DNA of 7,897 bases from Verrucomicrobiota bacterium (GCA_005887855.1 VBQB01000006.1:1-7897); one strand, 5' to 3'; shown: positions 1-5,976, numbered from the stretch's first letter. Numbers and translations: made by a program. Notes: generated from the letters alone by a model not told the origin.

Positions 1-62
1 ATGGCTTCGCTGAAAGCCCGTTCGTAATCTTTGAAAATCTGCGAGCGCGAAAGATGTCGCAT
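1..62 (-). CDS. 5' end of a gene leaving the window, possible AraC/PocR-type regulator (partial)
   Basis: Read on the minus strand, an ATG at 62-60 opens a frame that stays open to the window edge and gives MRHLSRSQIFKDYERAFSEA. An AGGAA lies 3 nt before the ATG (plus-strand 66-70), so the start is plausible although the spacing is short. From memory, the pattern F-x-D-Y-E-x-A-F-x-E-A resembles the N-terminus of verrucomicrobial helix-turn-helix regulators that carry a PocR-like ligand domain. Only about 20 residues are visible, so the product name is a guess; the existence of a coding start here is somewhat better supported than its identity. Confidence 0.4.
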   Translation of the reverse strand, partial: MRHLSRSQIFKDYERAFSEA

Positions 63-478
63 GACTTCCTGATCAGAGGATCGGGGCGCGTCTCGTTTCC
101 TCATTACGCCTTTCGAAGCGGTACGCCTAACCGCGTGTCGCGTTACCGCGCGCATTCTAAAAAGCGAACCCCTCTCAATGGCAGTTGTCCTGATCGCAGC
201 CCTTGGGCGATGTATCCATTGCCGAACGTCTGCTGCTTAACATCGCGAGTCTGATTTGCGGGTGAAGCGCGGAGCTGCCGGAAAAGCGCAGCTCGACATT
301 TAGAGCCTTTATGTCGCTTGAAATGAATCGCGCTGCTTTGTTTGGCTGTTGGCTGCATTTTTCGTTACGGGACTTTTATACAGACTCCGCTCGTCTCTCG
401 GTTCGCTATGCACTCGCTCGTAGCCATTGTAAGCGGGGCCCACGATCATTGCCACCGCTGCAGTGTCGATTCAGTTTA
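63..478. other. intergenic stretch without a supported gene
   Basis: No frame here reads like a protein: the open frames on both strands are rich in Arg, Ser and Cys and have no usable ribosome binding site. The only structure I can see is an inverted repeat at 272-294 with arms GAGCTGC and GCAGCTC around a 9-nt loop. It has no T-run, so it is not an obvious terminator. The left part should hold the promoter of the minus-strand gene that begins at position 62. Confidence 0.5.
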
Positions 479-685
479 CTACCTGTTCGAGTGCGCGATA
501 AGTAGCAGCGATAGATCCGTTGGATCCGTTCGCGTCGAAGCGCCGAGCAGTTCCGTGAGGCGCGACTCGTACGAATCGCACGTGGGACATTCGCCATTGG
601 ACTTGACCCATTCGGGATGTTGGATCCGCAGATCGTCGTGAATCTGTTGCTGGAGCTCGGTGTAGGTGTGGATTCCGTGATACAT
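479..685 (-). CDS. conserved small protein, 68 aa, function unknown
   Basis: The protein starts MYHGIHTYTELQQQIHDDLR and ends in a TAG at 481-479. The start at 685 is chosen over an in-frame ATG at 736 because an AAGGA stands 8 nt before it and because the extra 17 residues look non-coding. The first 30 residues look helical and rich in His and Gln; a single C-P-T-C motif lies at residues 33-36, and residues 40-48 form another probable helix. There is no signal peptide or membrane segment. I recall similar short proteins beginning MYHGIH and containing HDDLRIQHPEW in soil Verrucomicrobiota, but no function. If relatives lack one of the two Cys, metal binding by the CxxC is unlikely. No partner gene is adjacent: the next gene on the same strand ends 284 bp upstream. 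Confidence 0.75.
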   Translation of the reverse strand: MYHGIHTYTELQQQIHDDLRIQHPEWVKSNGECPTCDSYESRLTELLGASTRTDPTDLSLLLIAHSNR

Positions 686-693
686 GGATATTG

Positions 694-698
694 TCCTT
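694..698 (-). promoter_or_regulatory. ribosome binding site of the 68-aa protein
   Basis: The minus strand reads AAGGA followed by CAATATCC and then ATG. This is the clearest Shine-Dalgarno match in the window and fixes the start at 685. Confidence 0.7.
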
Positions 699-969
699 GT
701 GAAAGATTCAAGTATGGCGCGGGACGGTTCCGACAAAGGGCTCGGCAGAATCGCCGACGAGCGTTAGCGCCGTGAGCGCGCGGTACGGCCAAGTGAGCGT
801 ACTTTCTCTCATAACGTAGTCTTTCTGTTTTTCTTGTCCGAAGACTATGTAATTTACCTCGTCGGTGAGTGCGCTCTGGGCGTATTTTCCGAAAGATTGA
901 CCGTTTCTTGTCGCGCGAATCTCCGACTCGAGAGCAGCGGGGCGGGTTTAAATCGATATTAACCTGGCT

Positions 970-1503
970 CTATCCCGTGAAATACTTCGCGGCGAGGGAT
1001 TGCGCGCCAGGACCTAACACACTGCCCGCTGCCTTGCTGCCCAGTAGCTTTTGCAACAAAGATTTCGCTTCATTTTTCTCCTGCTCCGACACATCGGCTT
1101 GATTGATCGCAGTGATCACTTTCTCCACCGCCTCCGTAATCATCTGCTGCTGCGGAGTGCCCCGTGCGATCGGCGCTTGTTGCTGCCGAGGAACGGTGGT
1201 TCGTCGGCTCTTATCGATAGAGATCCGGATCGGGGGCGCAACGCCGGCTTCGAGCACTTTGATTCCGAAGTCGTTTATCTTGGCAAAGCCCGACAGCAGG
1301 CCCATTCCGCTCTGATCTTCGAGAGGGGTCCAGTCGACGAGGCGATGCTCTGAAAGCTGGGCCACGGCGCGCAGCCAGTCGCGCCGATTTATACCTCCTG
1401 GCGGCGGGACCGCCTGCTCAGCGTGGCCGAACGGAATGGATCCTTCGCGTCGACGTTCATAGAGAAGCCGCAGCAGGCGTCCTCTGACGACGGAATCCTT
1501 CAT
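970..1503 (-). CDS. predicted winged-helix protein of unknown function
   Basis: From the ATG at 1503 the product is 177 aa. Residues about 3-88 have a winged-helix-like pattern: a basic helix (LLRLLYERRREG), a Pro-rich turn (AVPPPGGINR), a recognition-type helix (RRDWLRAVAQLSEHRLVDW), then a wing ending with the motif GLLSGFAKINDFG. A Gln/Arg-rich linker covers about 89-120, followed by two helices (TEAVEKVITAINQAD and SEQEKNEAKSLLQKLL) and a Gly/Ala-rich tail. I recall unannotated bacterial proteins with the same order of parts. No catalytic motif is visible. The frame stays open upstream to 1749, but that part runs through repeat DNA and is not believable. No good ribosome binding site precedes the ATG; GTG at 1536 or TTG at 1515 are alternatives. 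The true N-terminus may have been altered by the repeat that begins about 60 bp upstream. Confidence 0.65.
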   Translation of the reverse strand: MKDSVVRGRLLRLLYERRREGSIPFGHAEQAVPPPGGINRRDWLRAVAQLSEHRLVDWTPLEDQSGMGLLSGFAKINDFGIKVLEAGVAPPIRISIDKSRRTTVPRQQQAPIARGTPQQQMITEAVEKVITAINQADVSEQEKNEAKSLLQKLLGSKAAGSVLGPGAQSLAAKYFTG

Positions 1504-1563
1504 AAGATTTGCCAATATGGTCTGTATTCCGCGCACCAACAACTCAGCTTGACTGGGAAGGAA

Positions 1564-1580
1564 ATGGGTCGCGTCTAAAC
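1564..1580 (+). repeat. GGGTCGCRTCTAAAC motif, copy 1
   Basis: The sequence ATGGGTCGCGTCTAAAC recurs with one or two changes at 1739, 4385 and 6806, always in plus orientation. Here it abuts the left end of the repeat at 1582-1650. Confidence 0.6.
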
Positions 1581-1581
1581 A

Positions 1582-1650
1582 TTTAACATTTAACCTTCGG
1601 TGACGTGAACCGTTGAATCGTTGAGTCGTTGAAGCGGGACCAAAGAAGAC
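1582..1650 (+). repeat. TTTAACA/CGTTGANN repeat, copy 1
   Basis: The unit begins TTTAACATTTAACC, continues CTTCGGTGACGTGAACCG, then holds three tandem 8-mers (CGTTGAAT, CGTTGAGT, CGTTGAAG; 1611-1634) and ends in ACCAAAGAAGA. More than 40 nt are identical to the copy at 5814, and the copy at 1900 is close. The short arms CGGT and ACCG can pair before the 8-mers. All three copies point the same way. Confidence 0.8.
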
Positions 1651-1738
1651 GTTAAGGAGGCGCAGAAGGCCGAAGTGAAGTTTCGTTCTGAGAAGCGGCA
1701 GTATGAAAGACGAACACGCACAATTGGAACTGAAAAAA

Positions 1739-1756
1739 TGGGGTCGCATCTAAACT
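1739..1756 (+). repeat. GGGTCGCRTCTAAAC motif, copy 2
   Basis: The sequence TGGGGTCGCATCTAAACT matches copy 1 with G to A in the middle. Copies 1 and 2 bracket the 1582-1650 repeat and about 90 bp of sequence that I cannot assign. Confidence 0.6.
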
Positions 1757-1771
1757 GAGCGTTGCCCAAAT

Positions 1772-1876
1772 GGAACACAGGGCTGTGCCCTGTGCGGCCA
1801 GCGGACATTCTGTCCGCTGTGCGGGGTTCAGCGGAGTAAAACTCCGCTAGCGGCACAGACTGCAAGTCTGTGTTCC
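1772..1876. repeat. 105-bp element of four regularly spaced hairpins
   Basis: The element opens with GGAACACAG and closes with CTGTGTTCC, a perfect 9-bp inverted terminal repeat. Inside are four perfect hairpins, each with an 8-bp stem and a 3-nt loop: CACAGGGC/TGT (1776-1794), AGCGGACA/TTC (1800-1818), AGCGGAGT/AAA (1830-1848) and CACAGACT/GCA (1854-1872). The spacers are 5, 11 and 5 nt, so the layout is symmetrical about its centre. Hairpins 2 and 3 share the arm AGCGGA, and hairpins 1 and 4 share CACAG. It looks like an interspersed REP/MITE-like element rather than a terminator, although TTTT follows at 1877. The minus-strand frame through it is open by chance. Confidence 0.85.
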
Positions 1877-1899
1877 TTTTCGGCAACACGCCCTAAAGA

Positions 1900-1968
1900 T
1901 TTAACATTAAACCTTCGGTGATGTGAACCGTTGGATCGTTGAAGCGTTGAAGCGGTACCAAAGAAGAT
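1900..1968 (+). repeat. TTTAACA/CGTTGANN repeat, copy 2
   Basis: This copy has the same order as the one at 1582, with about six substitutions. It contains three 8-mers (CGTTGGAT, CGTTGAAG, CGTTGAAG; 1929-1952) and the same ACCAAAGAAGA end. It lies 23 bp to the right of the four-hairpin element. Confidence 0.75.
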
Positions 1969-2030
1969 GTTGAGAAGGTAAGCAGTTGAGACGTTGAGAG
2001 GCCTACCAGAATCTGAAACGCTGGTCGGAG

Positions 2031-2057
2031 TTCAGACGTTAGAGGTCAGCGTCTGAA
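2031..2057. other. inverted repeat, 8-bp stem
   Basis: The arms TTCAGACG and CGTCTGAA pair perfectly around an 11-nt loop. There is no T-run. It sits about 140 bp before the protease start, in sequence that otherwise shows no gene. Confidence 0.4.
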
Positions 2058-2069
2058 ACGGGAAACGTA

Positions 2070-2111
2070 TGCGCAAGTTCCCTTGTGCAAATCGCCACGG
2101 GCTGATAAAAC
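2070..2111 (+). promoter_or_regulatory. weak candidate promoter/operator for the TPR-protease gene
   Basis: An imperfect inverted repeat TGCGCAAG...CTTGTGCA (7 of 8 positions) covers 2070-2089. Its right arm overlaps a possible -35 box TTGTGC (2083-2088), followed after 17 nt by a possible -10 box TAAAAC (2106-2111). Both boxes are poor matches, so this is only a candidate. Confidence 0.2.
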
Positions 2112-2198
2112 GGCGACCGTGATCAGGAAGATTATGACCGACAAACCCTGCGGGAATATGTACGCTGGACGCTGCACACGGTAACGCTGCAAACCCAA

Positions 2199-3506
2199 AT
2201 GAAATTTGCCAGAACTTGCATCGCCCTCGCCGCGATTATCGCGCCTAGTAGCTTCTCAGGACAAGCGACATCCCAGCCCAAGCAATCAGAAATCGATTCG
2301 GCCGATCGGCTCTTTCAGGTCGGGAAGTTTGCCGAAGCTGGCAAACTTTACTCGCAAATCGCCGCTCAAAATCCGAAGGACTATTCCGCAACACTCCAGT
2401 TGGGTCGCACTGCATTGCTTTCCAACCGGCTTGACGATGCGCAGAAATGGCTGGAAAAGGCCATAACCCTGCAGCCGGGGAATGCCGATGCAAAGGTCAT
2501 GCTGGCCGAGGTGTTTTATCGCCGCGACGATTTCCAAAAGGCAGCGGCTTCGCTGAACGGCGTCGATGTGAGCAGCAACAAGCTGATTATTGAGCAGTAT
2601 CCGACACTGAACGTTGCGAAGTTGGAGAGCTTCAAGGGCCAGACGCCCTATGAATTACATGGCAACGGAACAAGTACGCGTCTGAAGTTCGTAAAGACCG
2701 ATCCGCTGCCGGTAGTCAGCGTGCGCGTAAACGGCGGCAGCGAAGTCACCTTTTTCATCGATACCGGGGGTTCGGAGGTCGCGCTCGACACGGACTTCGC
2801 CAAGGAGCTTGGCGTCCCCCAATTCGGCGGCGTTCAGGGCACATTCTCCGGCGGGCAGCACGCTCAAGTCCAACTTGGCCGGATTGAGTCACTCGCAGTC
2901 GGCGACTGGACGATCAAAAACCTGCCGACAGCAATGCTTCCCTTGCGGCAACTCTCGAAAGGATTCGGCGTGAAACAAATCGACGGAATCATTGGGACCA
3001 CTCTGTTTTACCATTTTCTGGCGACCATGGATTATCCACGCGGCGAGCTTGTGCTGCGTCGGAAAACGGCCAAGAGCCTGGAACAGTTTACAAAATCGCC
3101 AGTCAAGAGAGTCGCAGTTCCTATCTGGATGGCGAGCGATCACTTCATGGTGGGCTGGGGTCGCGTGGAGACGCTCCCACCTACGCTTCTCTTCGTTGAT
3201 TCAGGACTGATGGGCGCGGGTGTTAAACTGGCGGAGTCGGTTATCAAGGAAGCTGGGATGAAGCTCGAGGAAAACAAAGCTACCGAAGGCGCCGGCGGAG
3301 GCGGGAAACTGAAAATCGTGCCGTACACCGTGCATCAACTTTCCTTTGGAGACATTAAGGAAGACAACGTCCGCGGTCTCTACGATGGACCGTTCCCGTG
3401 GGAATACACTTTTGGTTTCCACCTCGCGGGCATGGTCGGCCACGACTTCTTAAAGCCCTATGCGGTGACCTTTGACTTTCAGAACATGCAGATTCTTCTA
3501 CAATAG
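2199..3506 (+). CDS. exported TPR protein with two retropepsin-like aspartic protease lobes
   Basis: The 435-aa product begins with a Sec-type signal peptide (MKFARTCIALAAIIA, probable cleavage near residue 22-24). Residues about 33-120 hold two TPR-like repeats (for example FAEAGKLYSQIAAQNPKDYS and DDAQKWLEKAITLQPGNADA). The rest is a retropepsin-like region with two lobes: FFIDTGGSEVAL with Asp188 as likely catalytic residue and a matching IDGIIGTTLF at 261-270, then LLFVDSGLMGAG with Asp334 and GMVGHDFL at 411-418. Each lobe thus has a D-T/S-G and a hydrophobic-Gly flap partner, as in clan AA aspartic proteases. Export suggests a role in the periplasm or at the cell surface; the TPRs probably bind a protein or peptide partner. 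The substrate is unknown. No clear Shine-Dalgarno precedes the ATG, but the signal peptide starting there supports it. The gene stands alone. Confidence 0.88.
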   Translation: MKFARTCIALAAIIAPSSFSGQATSQPKQSEIDSADRLFQVGKFAEAGKLYSQIAAQNPKDYSATLQLGRTALLSNRLDDAQKWLEKAITLQPGNADAKVMLAEVFYRRDDFQKAAASLNGVDVSSNKLIIEQYPTLNVAKLESFKGQTPYELHGNGTSTRLKFVKTDPLPVVSVRVNGGSEVTFFIDTGGSEVALDTDFAKELGVPQFGGVQGTFSGGQHAQVQLGRIESLAVGDWTIKNLPTAMLPLRQLSKGFGVKQIDGIIGTTLFYHFLATMDYPRGELVLRRKTAKSLEQFTKSPVKRVAVPIWMASDHFMVGWGRVETLPPTLLFVDSGLMGAGVKLAESVIKEAGMKLEENKATEGAGGGGKLKIVPYTVHQLSFGDIKEDNVRGLYDGPFPWEYTFGFHLAGMVGHDFLKPYAVTFDFQNMQILLQ

Positions 3507-3650
3507 AAACGCTGACTCCAACGCTCGCGAGACTGTCATGGGTCGCAGACCCGCCAACCGATGCCACGACTGACAAGGTCACCCATCTTTAGCCTCACCC
3601 TGGCTTTGATGCCCACTTAGCTATTAGTAAGGCCGCATCGAAACTTCGAA
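3507..3650. other. intergenic, repeat-like remnant
   Basis: A short perfect hairpin GGGTC-GCA-GACCC lies at 3540-3552 within sequence that resembles the other interspersed repeats in style. No T-run follows, so I do not call it a terminator of the protease gene. No reading frame looks coding. Confidence 0.35.
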
Positions 3651-3709
3651 CTCCGAAATCCTTCGCGAGCAGGCGGGCTACAGCAAGAATCGCAGGCGGC
3701 TACAACTGC
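3651..3709 (+). repeat. CTCCGAAATYCTTCGCGAGC repeat, copy A (shortened)
   Basis: From CTCCGAAATCCTTCGCGAGC through GGGCTACAGCAAGAATCGCA to CTACAACTGC it matches the copy at 4240 with few changes. It lacks about 14 nt (ACACGCCCGCCG region) present near the right end of that copy, and it lacks the ATCGTAAG hairpin. Copies A and B are in direct orientation and bracket the DUF4258/DUF2283 pair. Confidence 0.8.
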
Positions 3710-3757
3710 AAATCCAGCGGGACAATCGCACCGCGTTTTGGCAATGTGGCTCGTAGA

Positions 3758-4008
3758 GTGAAGTTCGAATTAACCAATCACGCTCGCAGAGCCTTAGCAG
3801 AACGCGAGATTCCCGCTGAATGGATCGAACGGACGTTACAGGCACCTGAGTTGATCTTCCAGACCCGAATGACGCAATGATCGAGCGCTGTTTTCGACGG
3901 ATTCCTGAATTTGGCGGGCGAGTCCTTCGAGTGGCAGTGAACAGGACAGTTGAACCGCAGCGAGTGGTGAGTGTATTCTTCGATCGCAAAATGAAGGGCA
4001 AACTATGA
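3758..4008 (+). pseudogene. DUF4258-family (toxin-like) gene with one frameshift
   Basis: From GTG 3758 the frame reads VKFELTNHARRALAEREIPA, then EWIERTLQAPELIFQ, and stops at 3878-3880. Moving one base at 3863-3865 continues the protein as PNDAMIERCFRRIPEFGG, RVLRVAVNRT and VVSVFFDRKMKGKL to a TGA at 4006-4008. Together they give a normal-length DUF4258 protein (about 83 aa) with the family's N-terminal HAxxxxxER pattern. Inserting one base after the Q codon would restore it, so a single-base deletion is implied. DUF4258 proteins are commonly encoded next to DUF2283 proteins and are viewed as probable toxin-antitoxin partners; that role is family-level inference. The stop overlaps the next start as ATGA. 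The frameshift may be real decay or a sequencing error. Confidence 0.8.
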
Positions 4009-4201
4009 GATTGCACGTGGACAAGGAAGCCGACGCGCTCTACCTCCGTCTGGACGACTCTAAGATTATTGAGTCGGAGGAAGTCGCGGGGTGATTTTCG
4101 ACTACAACGAAAAAGACGAAGTGATTGGGATCGAGATGCTCTACTTGTCCAAACGGACGCCGAATTTAAAGACGACGGCGCTGGAATTCGAGTCGGTGTA
4201 G
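4005..4201 (+). pseudogene. DUF2283-family (antitoxin-like) gene with one frameshift
   Basis: The ATG at 4005 overlaps the previous stop. The frame gives MRLHVDKEADALYLRLDDSK, then IIESEEVAG, and stops at 4092-4094. In the next frame from GTG 4091 it continues VIFDYNEKDEVIGIEMLYLS and KRTPNLKTTALEFESV to a TAG at 4199-4201. The pattern D-x-x-A-D-A-L-Y-L-R-L and the strand G-V-I-F-D-Y-N-E-x-x-x-V-I-G-I-E are diagnostic of DUF2283. One extra G in the run GCGGGG (4086-4091) would restore a protein of about 65 aa, so a homopolymer deletion is the simplest explanation. The four-base overlap suggests translational coupling with the DUF4258 gene when intact. Confidence 0.8.
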
Positions 4202-4239
4202 GATCGGCAAGTAAACGCGCAGGCCGCAGTCACCAATAG

Positions 4240-4340
4240 CTCCGAAATTCTTCGCGAGCCAGCGGGCTACAGCAAGAATCGCAGGCGACACGCCCGCCGC
4301 TACAGCTGTTTAGCTCGTCCATCGTAAGCGGCTTACGATG
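4240..4340 (+). repeat. CTCCGAAATYCTTCGCGAGC repeat, copy B, with terminal hairpin
   Basis: This is the fullest copy: CTCCGAAATTCTTCGCGAGC, then CGGGCTACAGCAAGAATCGC, AGGCGACACGCCCGCCGCTA and CAGC. After a short link it ends in a perfect hairpin CATCGTAAG-CGG-CTTACGATG (4320-4340). The same ending, CTACAGC followed about 10-14 nt later by ATCGTAAG-CCG-CTTACGAT, occurs at 7401-7440, so the hairpin belongs to the repeat. Confidence 0.8.
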
Positions 4341-4384
4341 CACCTGGACTAATCGTTATTGAGAGAGACTAGGCGGGAAACCAA

Positions 4385-4403
4385 CTGGGGTCGCATCCAA
4401 ACT
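4385..4403 (+). repeat. GGGTCGCRTCTAAAC motif, copy 3
   Basis: The sequence CTGGGGTCGCATCCAAACT differs from copy 2 by one T to C change. It lies 44 bp to the right of the hairpin repeat. Confidence 0.5.
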
Positions 4404-4420
4404 CCAAAAGCCTTGTCGCG

Positions 4421-4525
4421 CCGCGACCCTCCGCGGCTTGAACCGTCTACCCAGCGCTGCCCTCGCGCTGTATTGATGCTCCGCTTGCCCAGCTCCGCAC
4501 CGCGACCCTCCGCGGCTTGACCGTC
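4421..4525 (+). repeat. direct duplication of CCGCGACCCTCCGCGGCTTG
   Basis: CCGCGACCCTCCGCGGCTTG followed by (A)ACCGTC occurs at 4421-4446 and again at 4500-4525, 79 bp apart. Each copy can fold, CCGCG pairing with CGCGG. The bases between contain related GCGCTG and GCTCCGC pieces. No reading frame crosses this region convincingly. It lies just beyond the 3' end of the MsrB-like gene; no T-run follows either copy. Confidence 0.6.
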
Positions 4526-4555
4526 CTGGCGCTGTGTTCTGAGCCAGTTCGGACG

Positions 4556-5146
4556 CTACTTTTTCTCCAAACGCGAAAGGAACGCTTCGTAACCTTCATC
4601 TTTCATTCGTTCGATTGGAATGAAATGGAAGGCGGCCGAGTTAACGGAGTAAGTTTGTCCGGTGGGCGATTTCGGGTCGGGAAAGAGATGGCCTAGGTGC
4701 GCGTTACTTCGTTTGGCGCGCACCTCGGTGCGCTGCATATCGTGCGAAGTGTCCAGGTTCTCGACGAGGAGATCTTTCGAGATCGGTTTGCTAAAGGCGG
4801 GCAGGCCGGTGCCGCTGTCGAATTTGTCGAGCGAAGTGAAGAGTGGTTCGCCGGTAATGACATCGACGTAGATGCCGGTGCGCTCGTTATTCCAGAACTC
4901 GTTTTGAAAAGGGGTCTGCGTGCCACCTTCCCGCACGACGAAATATTCCTCGGCCTTTAATCGGTGTTTCAAGACGGCGTCGCTCGGGACCGGCCGGTTC
5001 GGATCGAAACCTGTGGTCTCCTTTTTCTCTTTCTGCGCGAGAAAGAAGAAGTAGAGCCCACCGGCGATGAGCACGACCGCGATGCCGACACCGATGTACG
5101 TGCTGAGGGTCGATCTTTCCTCGCTGGTGATTCGGCCCCCGTACAT
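4556..5146 (-). CDS. membrane-anchored MsrB-like protein lacking the catalytic cysteine
   Basis: From the ATG at 5146 the product is 196 aa. A hydrophobic segment at about 14-36 (IGVGIAVVLIAGGLYFFFLA) anchors it, and residues about 56-190 are a methionine-R-sulfoxide reductase domain: REGGTQTPFQNEFWNNERTG, YVDVITGEPLF, DKFDSGTGLPAFSKPI, MQRTEVRAKRSNAHLGHLFP and PTGQTYSVNSAAFHFIPIER. Active MsrB has Cys or Sec where Ser167 stands here (TYSVNSA, normally RYCxNSA), and Trp where Leu116 stands (SGTGLPAF, normally SGTGWPSF). Both zinc CxxC pairs are absent too, but zinc-free MsrB domains are known, for instance in Neisseria PilB. The protein has no cysteine at all. The TCC and AGT serine codons are clear. 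It is therefore probably not a standard reductase; it may bind oxidised Met or be non-enzymatic. GTG 5194 is an alternative start; neither has a good ribosome binding site. No gene overlaps it. Confidence 0.85.
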   Translation of the reverse strand: MYGGRITSEERSTLSTYIGVGIAVVLIAGGLYFFFLAQKEKKETTGFDPNRPVPSDAVLKHRLKAEEYFVVREGGTQTPFQNEFWNNERTGIYVDVITGEPLFTSLDKFDSGTGLPAFSKPISKDLLVENLDTSHDMQRTEVRAKRSNAHLGHLFPDPKSPTGQTYSVNSAAFHFIPIERMKDEGYEAFLSRLEKK

Positions 5147-5262
5147 CAGATCGCGATCAATGTTATTGAAGCAGAGATTGGCCACATCCGTCACTTATTT
5201 TTTTCAACAGAGGGAGGACTGATTGCGGAAAGAATAATCAGAAGAGAAGAGGTCGTGATCCC

Positions 5263-5288
5263 GCCTCGCGATCACCAGCACGCGAGGC
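5263..5288. other. inverted repeat between membrane-protein and MsrB-like genes
   Basis: The arms GCCTCGCG and CGCGAGGC pair perfectly around a 10-nt loop, 37 nt past the stop of the minus-strand membrane-protein gene. There is no T-run, so terminator function is uncertain. It could equally be a regulatory site upstream of the MsrB-like gene. Confidence 0.45.
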
Positions 5289-5325
5289 GCATGCGCTTCC
5301 CTTCACGGATTGTGAATTGATAAAA

Positions 5326-5673
5326 TTAAAAGCAGCCTTCCTTCCAGCATCGTGAGAGGTCAATCAGGAATGTGCCGCGCCCTTCTATTTTCAAAACCAG
5401 GCGCCCCACCACAATAATGAGAAAGGCGATGGCGAAACGGGCCCAGCCCGAGAGTGCAATATCGGTGTATCTCTTCAAGAGCGACGCTGTGAGCGGACAC
5501 GCTGAAATACCCGAGAAAAGGGCGAACCAACCGTTTGTCAGCGGTAGTGGCCCGAGTTTTATCAGAAGCCCTAAACCGCCGCCACCTGCGATGATTGTCC
5601 ACGCCCAGGCCGCTAACCAACCAAATGTACGGCCAAGTTTTTGGCCCCATATACGCTGAGTCGTTTGTCCCAT
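5326..5673 (-). CDS. small membrane protein with three predicted helices
   Basis: From the ATG at 5673 the product is 115 aa (MGQTTQRIWGQKLGRTFGWL...). Hydrophobic segments lie at about 17-38 (GWLAAWAWTIIAGGGGLGLL), 44-62 (PLTNGWFALFSGISACPLTA) and 76-95 (GWARFAIAFLIIVVGRLVL). The loop SLLKRYT between the second and third is basic. I think similar short proteins containing LTNGWFALFSGIAACPLTA occur in Verrucomicrobiota, but I cannot name a family. The frame extends upstream to an ATG at 5781, giving 36 charged residues that look like translated repeat or spacer; I prefer 5673 although no strong ribosome binding site is seen there. It is on the same strand as the MsrB-like gene, 131-179 bp upstream of it, so co-transcription is possible. 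Confidence 0.65.
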   Translation of the reverse strand: MGQTTQRIWGQKLGRTFGWLAAWAWTIIAGGGGLGLLIKLGPLPLTNGWFALFSGISACPLTASLLKRYTDIALSGWARFAIAFLIIVVGRLVLKIEGRGTFLIDLSRCWKEGCF

Positions 5674-5813
5674 ATACCAACAATTACCAAACAATAGACG
5701 TGCAACATCGCCCCGGTTTCGCGTTTTCCCAACCCTCACCTCCGGCTTCCCGTCCATGTCGTCCGCTCCCGCGATCTCCATTGTGTCGAGATCGGAAAGG
5801 GTCGGTCCTCACT

Positions 5814-5874
5814 TTTAACATTTAACCTTCGGTGACGTGAACCGTTGAATCGTTGAAGCGTTACCAAAGAAGAT
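5814..5874 (+). repeat. TTTAACA/CGTTGANN repeat, copy 3
   Basis: The first part is identical to the copy at 1582 through CGGTGACGTGAACCGTTGAA. It carries only two full 8-mers (CGTTGAAT, CGTTGAAG; 5843-5858), then CGTTACCAAAGAAGAT. The remaining bases up to the methyltransferase start at 5977 show no gene or clear promoter. Confidence 0.8.
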
Positions 5875-5976
5875 TTCGCCGCGTCCGCTCGGTGAGCCTC
5901 TCGGCGATTAGAACCGTGAGATTACTGGAAGCGCAGGCAGAGGCGGAATAAGGTACGGCATTCCTTGTTACCGCAC

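Noticed and set aside
406..792. 128-codon minus-strand frame overlapping the 68-aa gene
   Set aside because: It is rich in Arg, Ser and Asn, has no domain, and conflicts with the better supported gene at 479-685.
708..812. 34-codon minus-strand frame (MRESTLTWPYRALTALTLVG...) just upstream of the 68-aa gene
   Set aside because: It could be a leader peptide, but there is no ribosome binding site or attenuator structure to support it.
1590..1889. 99-codon open frame on the minus strand through the four-hairpin element
   Set aside because: It is a translation of repeat DNA: its content follows the hairpin arms, and it has no ribosome binding site or family pattern.
3651..4340. CRISPR-like arrangement of direct repeats
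   Set aside because: There are only two copies in tandem order, with a 530-bp gene pair between them, and no regular spacers or cas genes.
5263..5288. rho-independent terminator
   Set aside because: The stem is good, but no U-tract follows on the strand of the upstream gene.
4964..5320. 118-codon plus-strand frame opposite the MsrB-like gene
   Set aside because: It is antisense to a clearly conserved domain and shows no motif or ribosome binding site.
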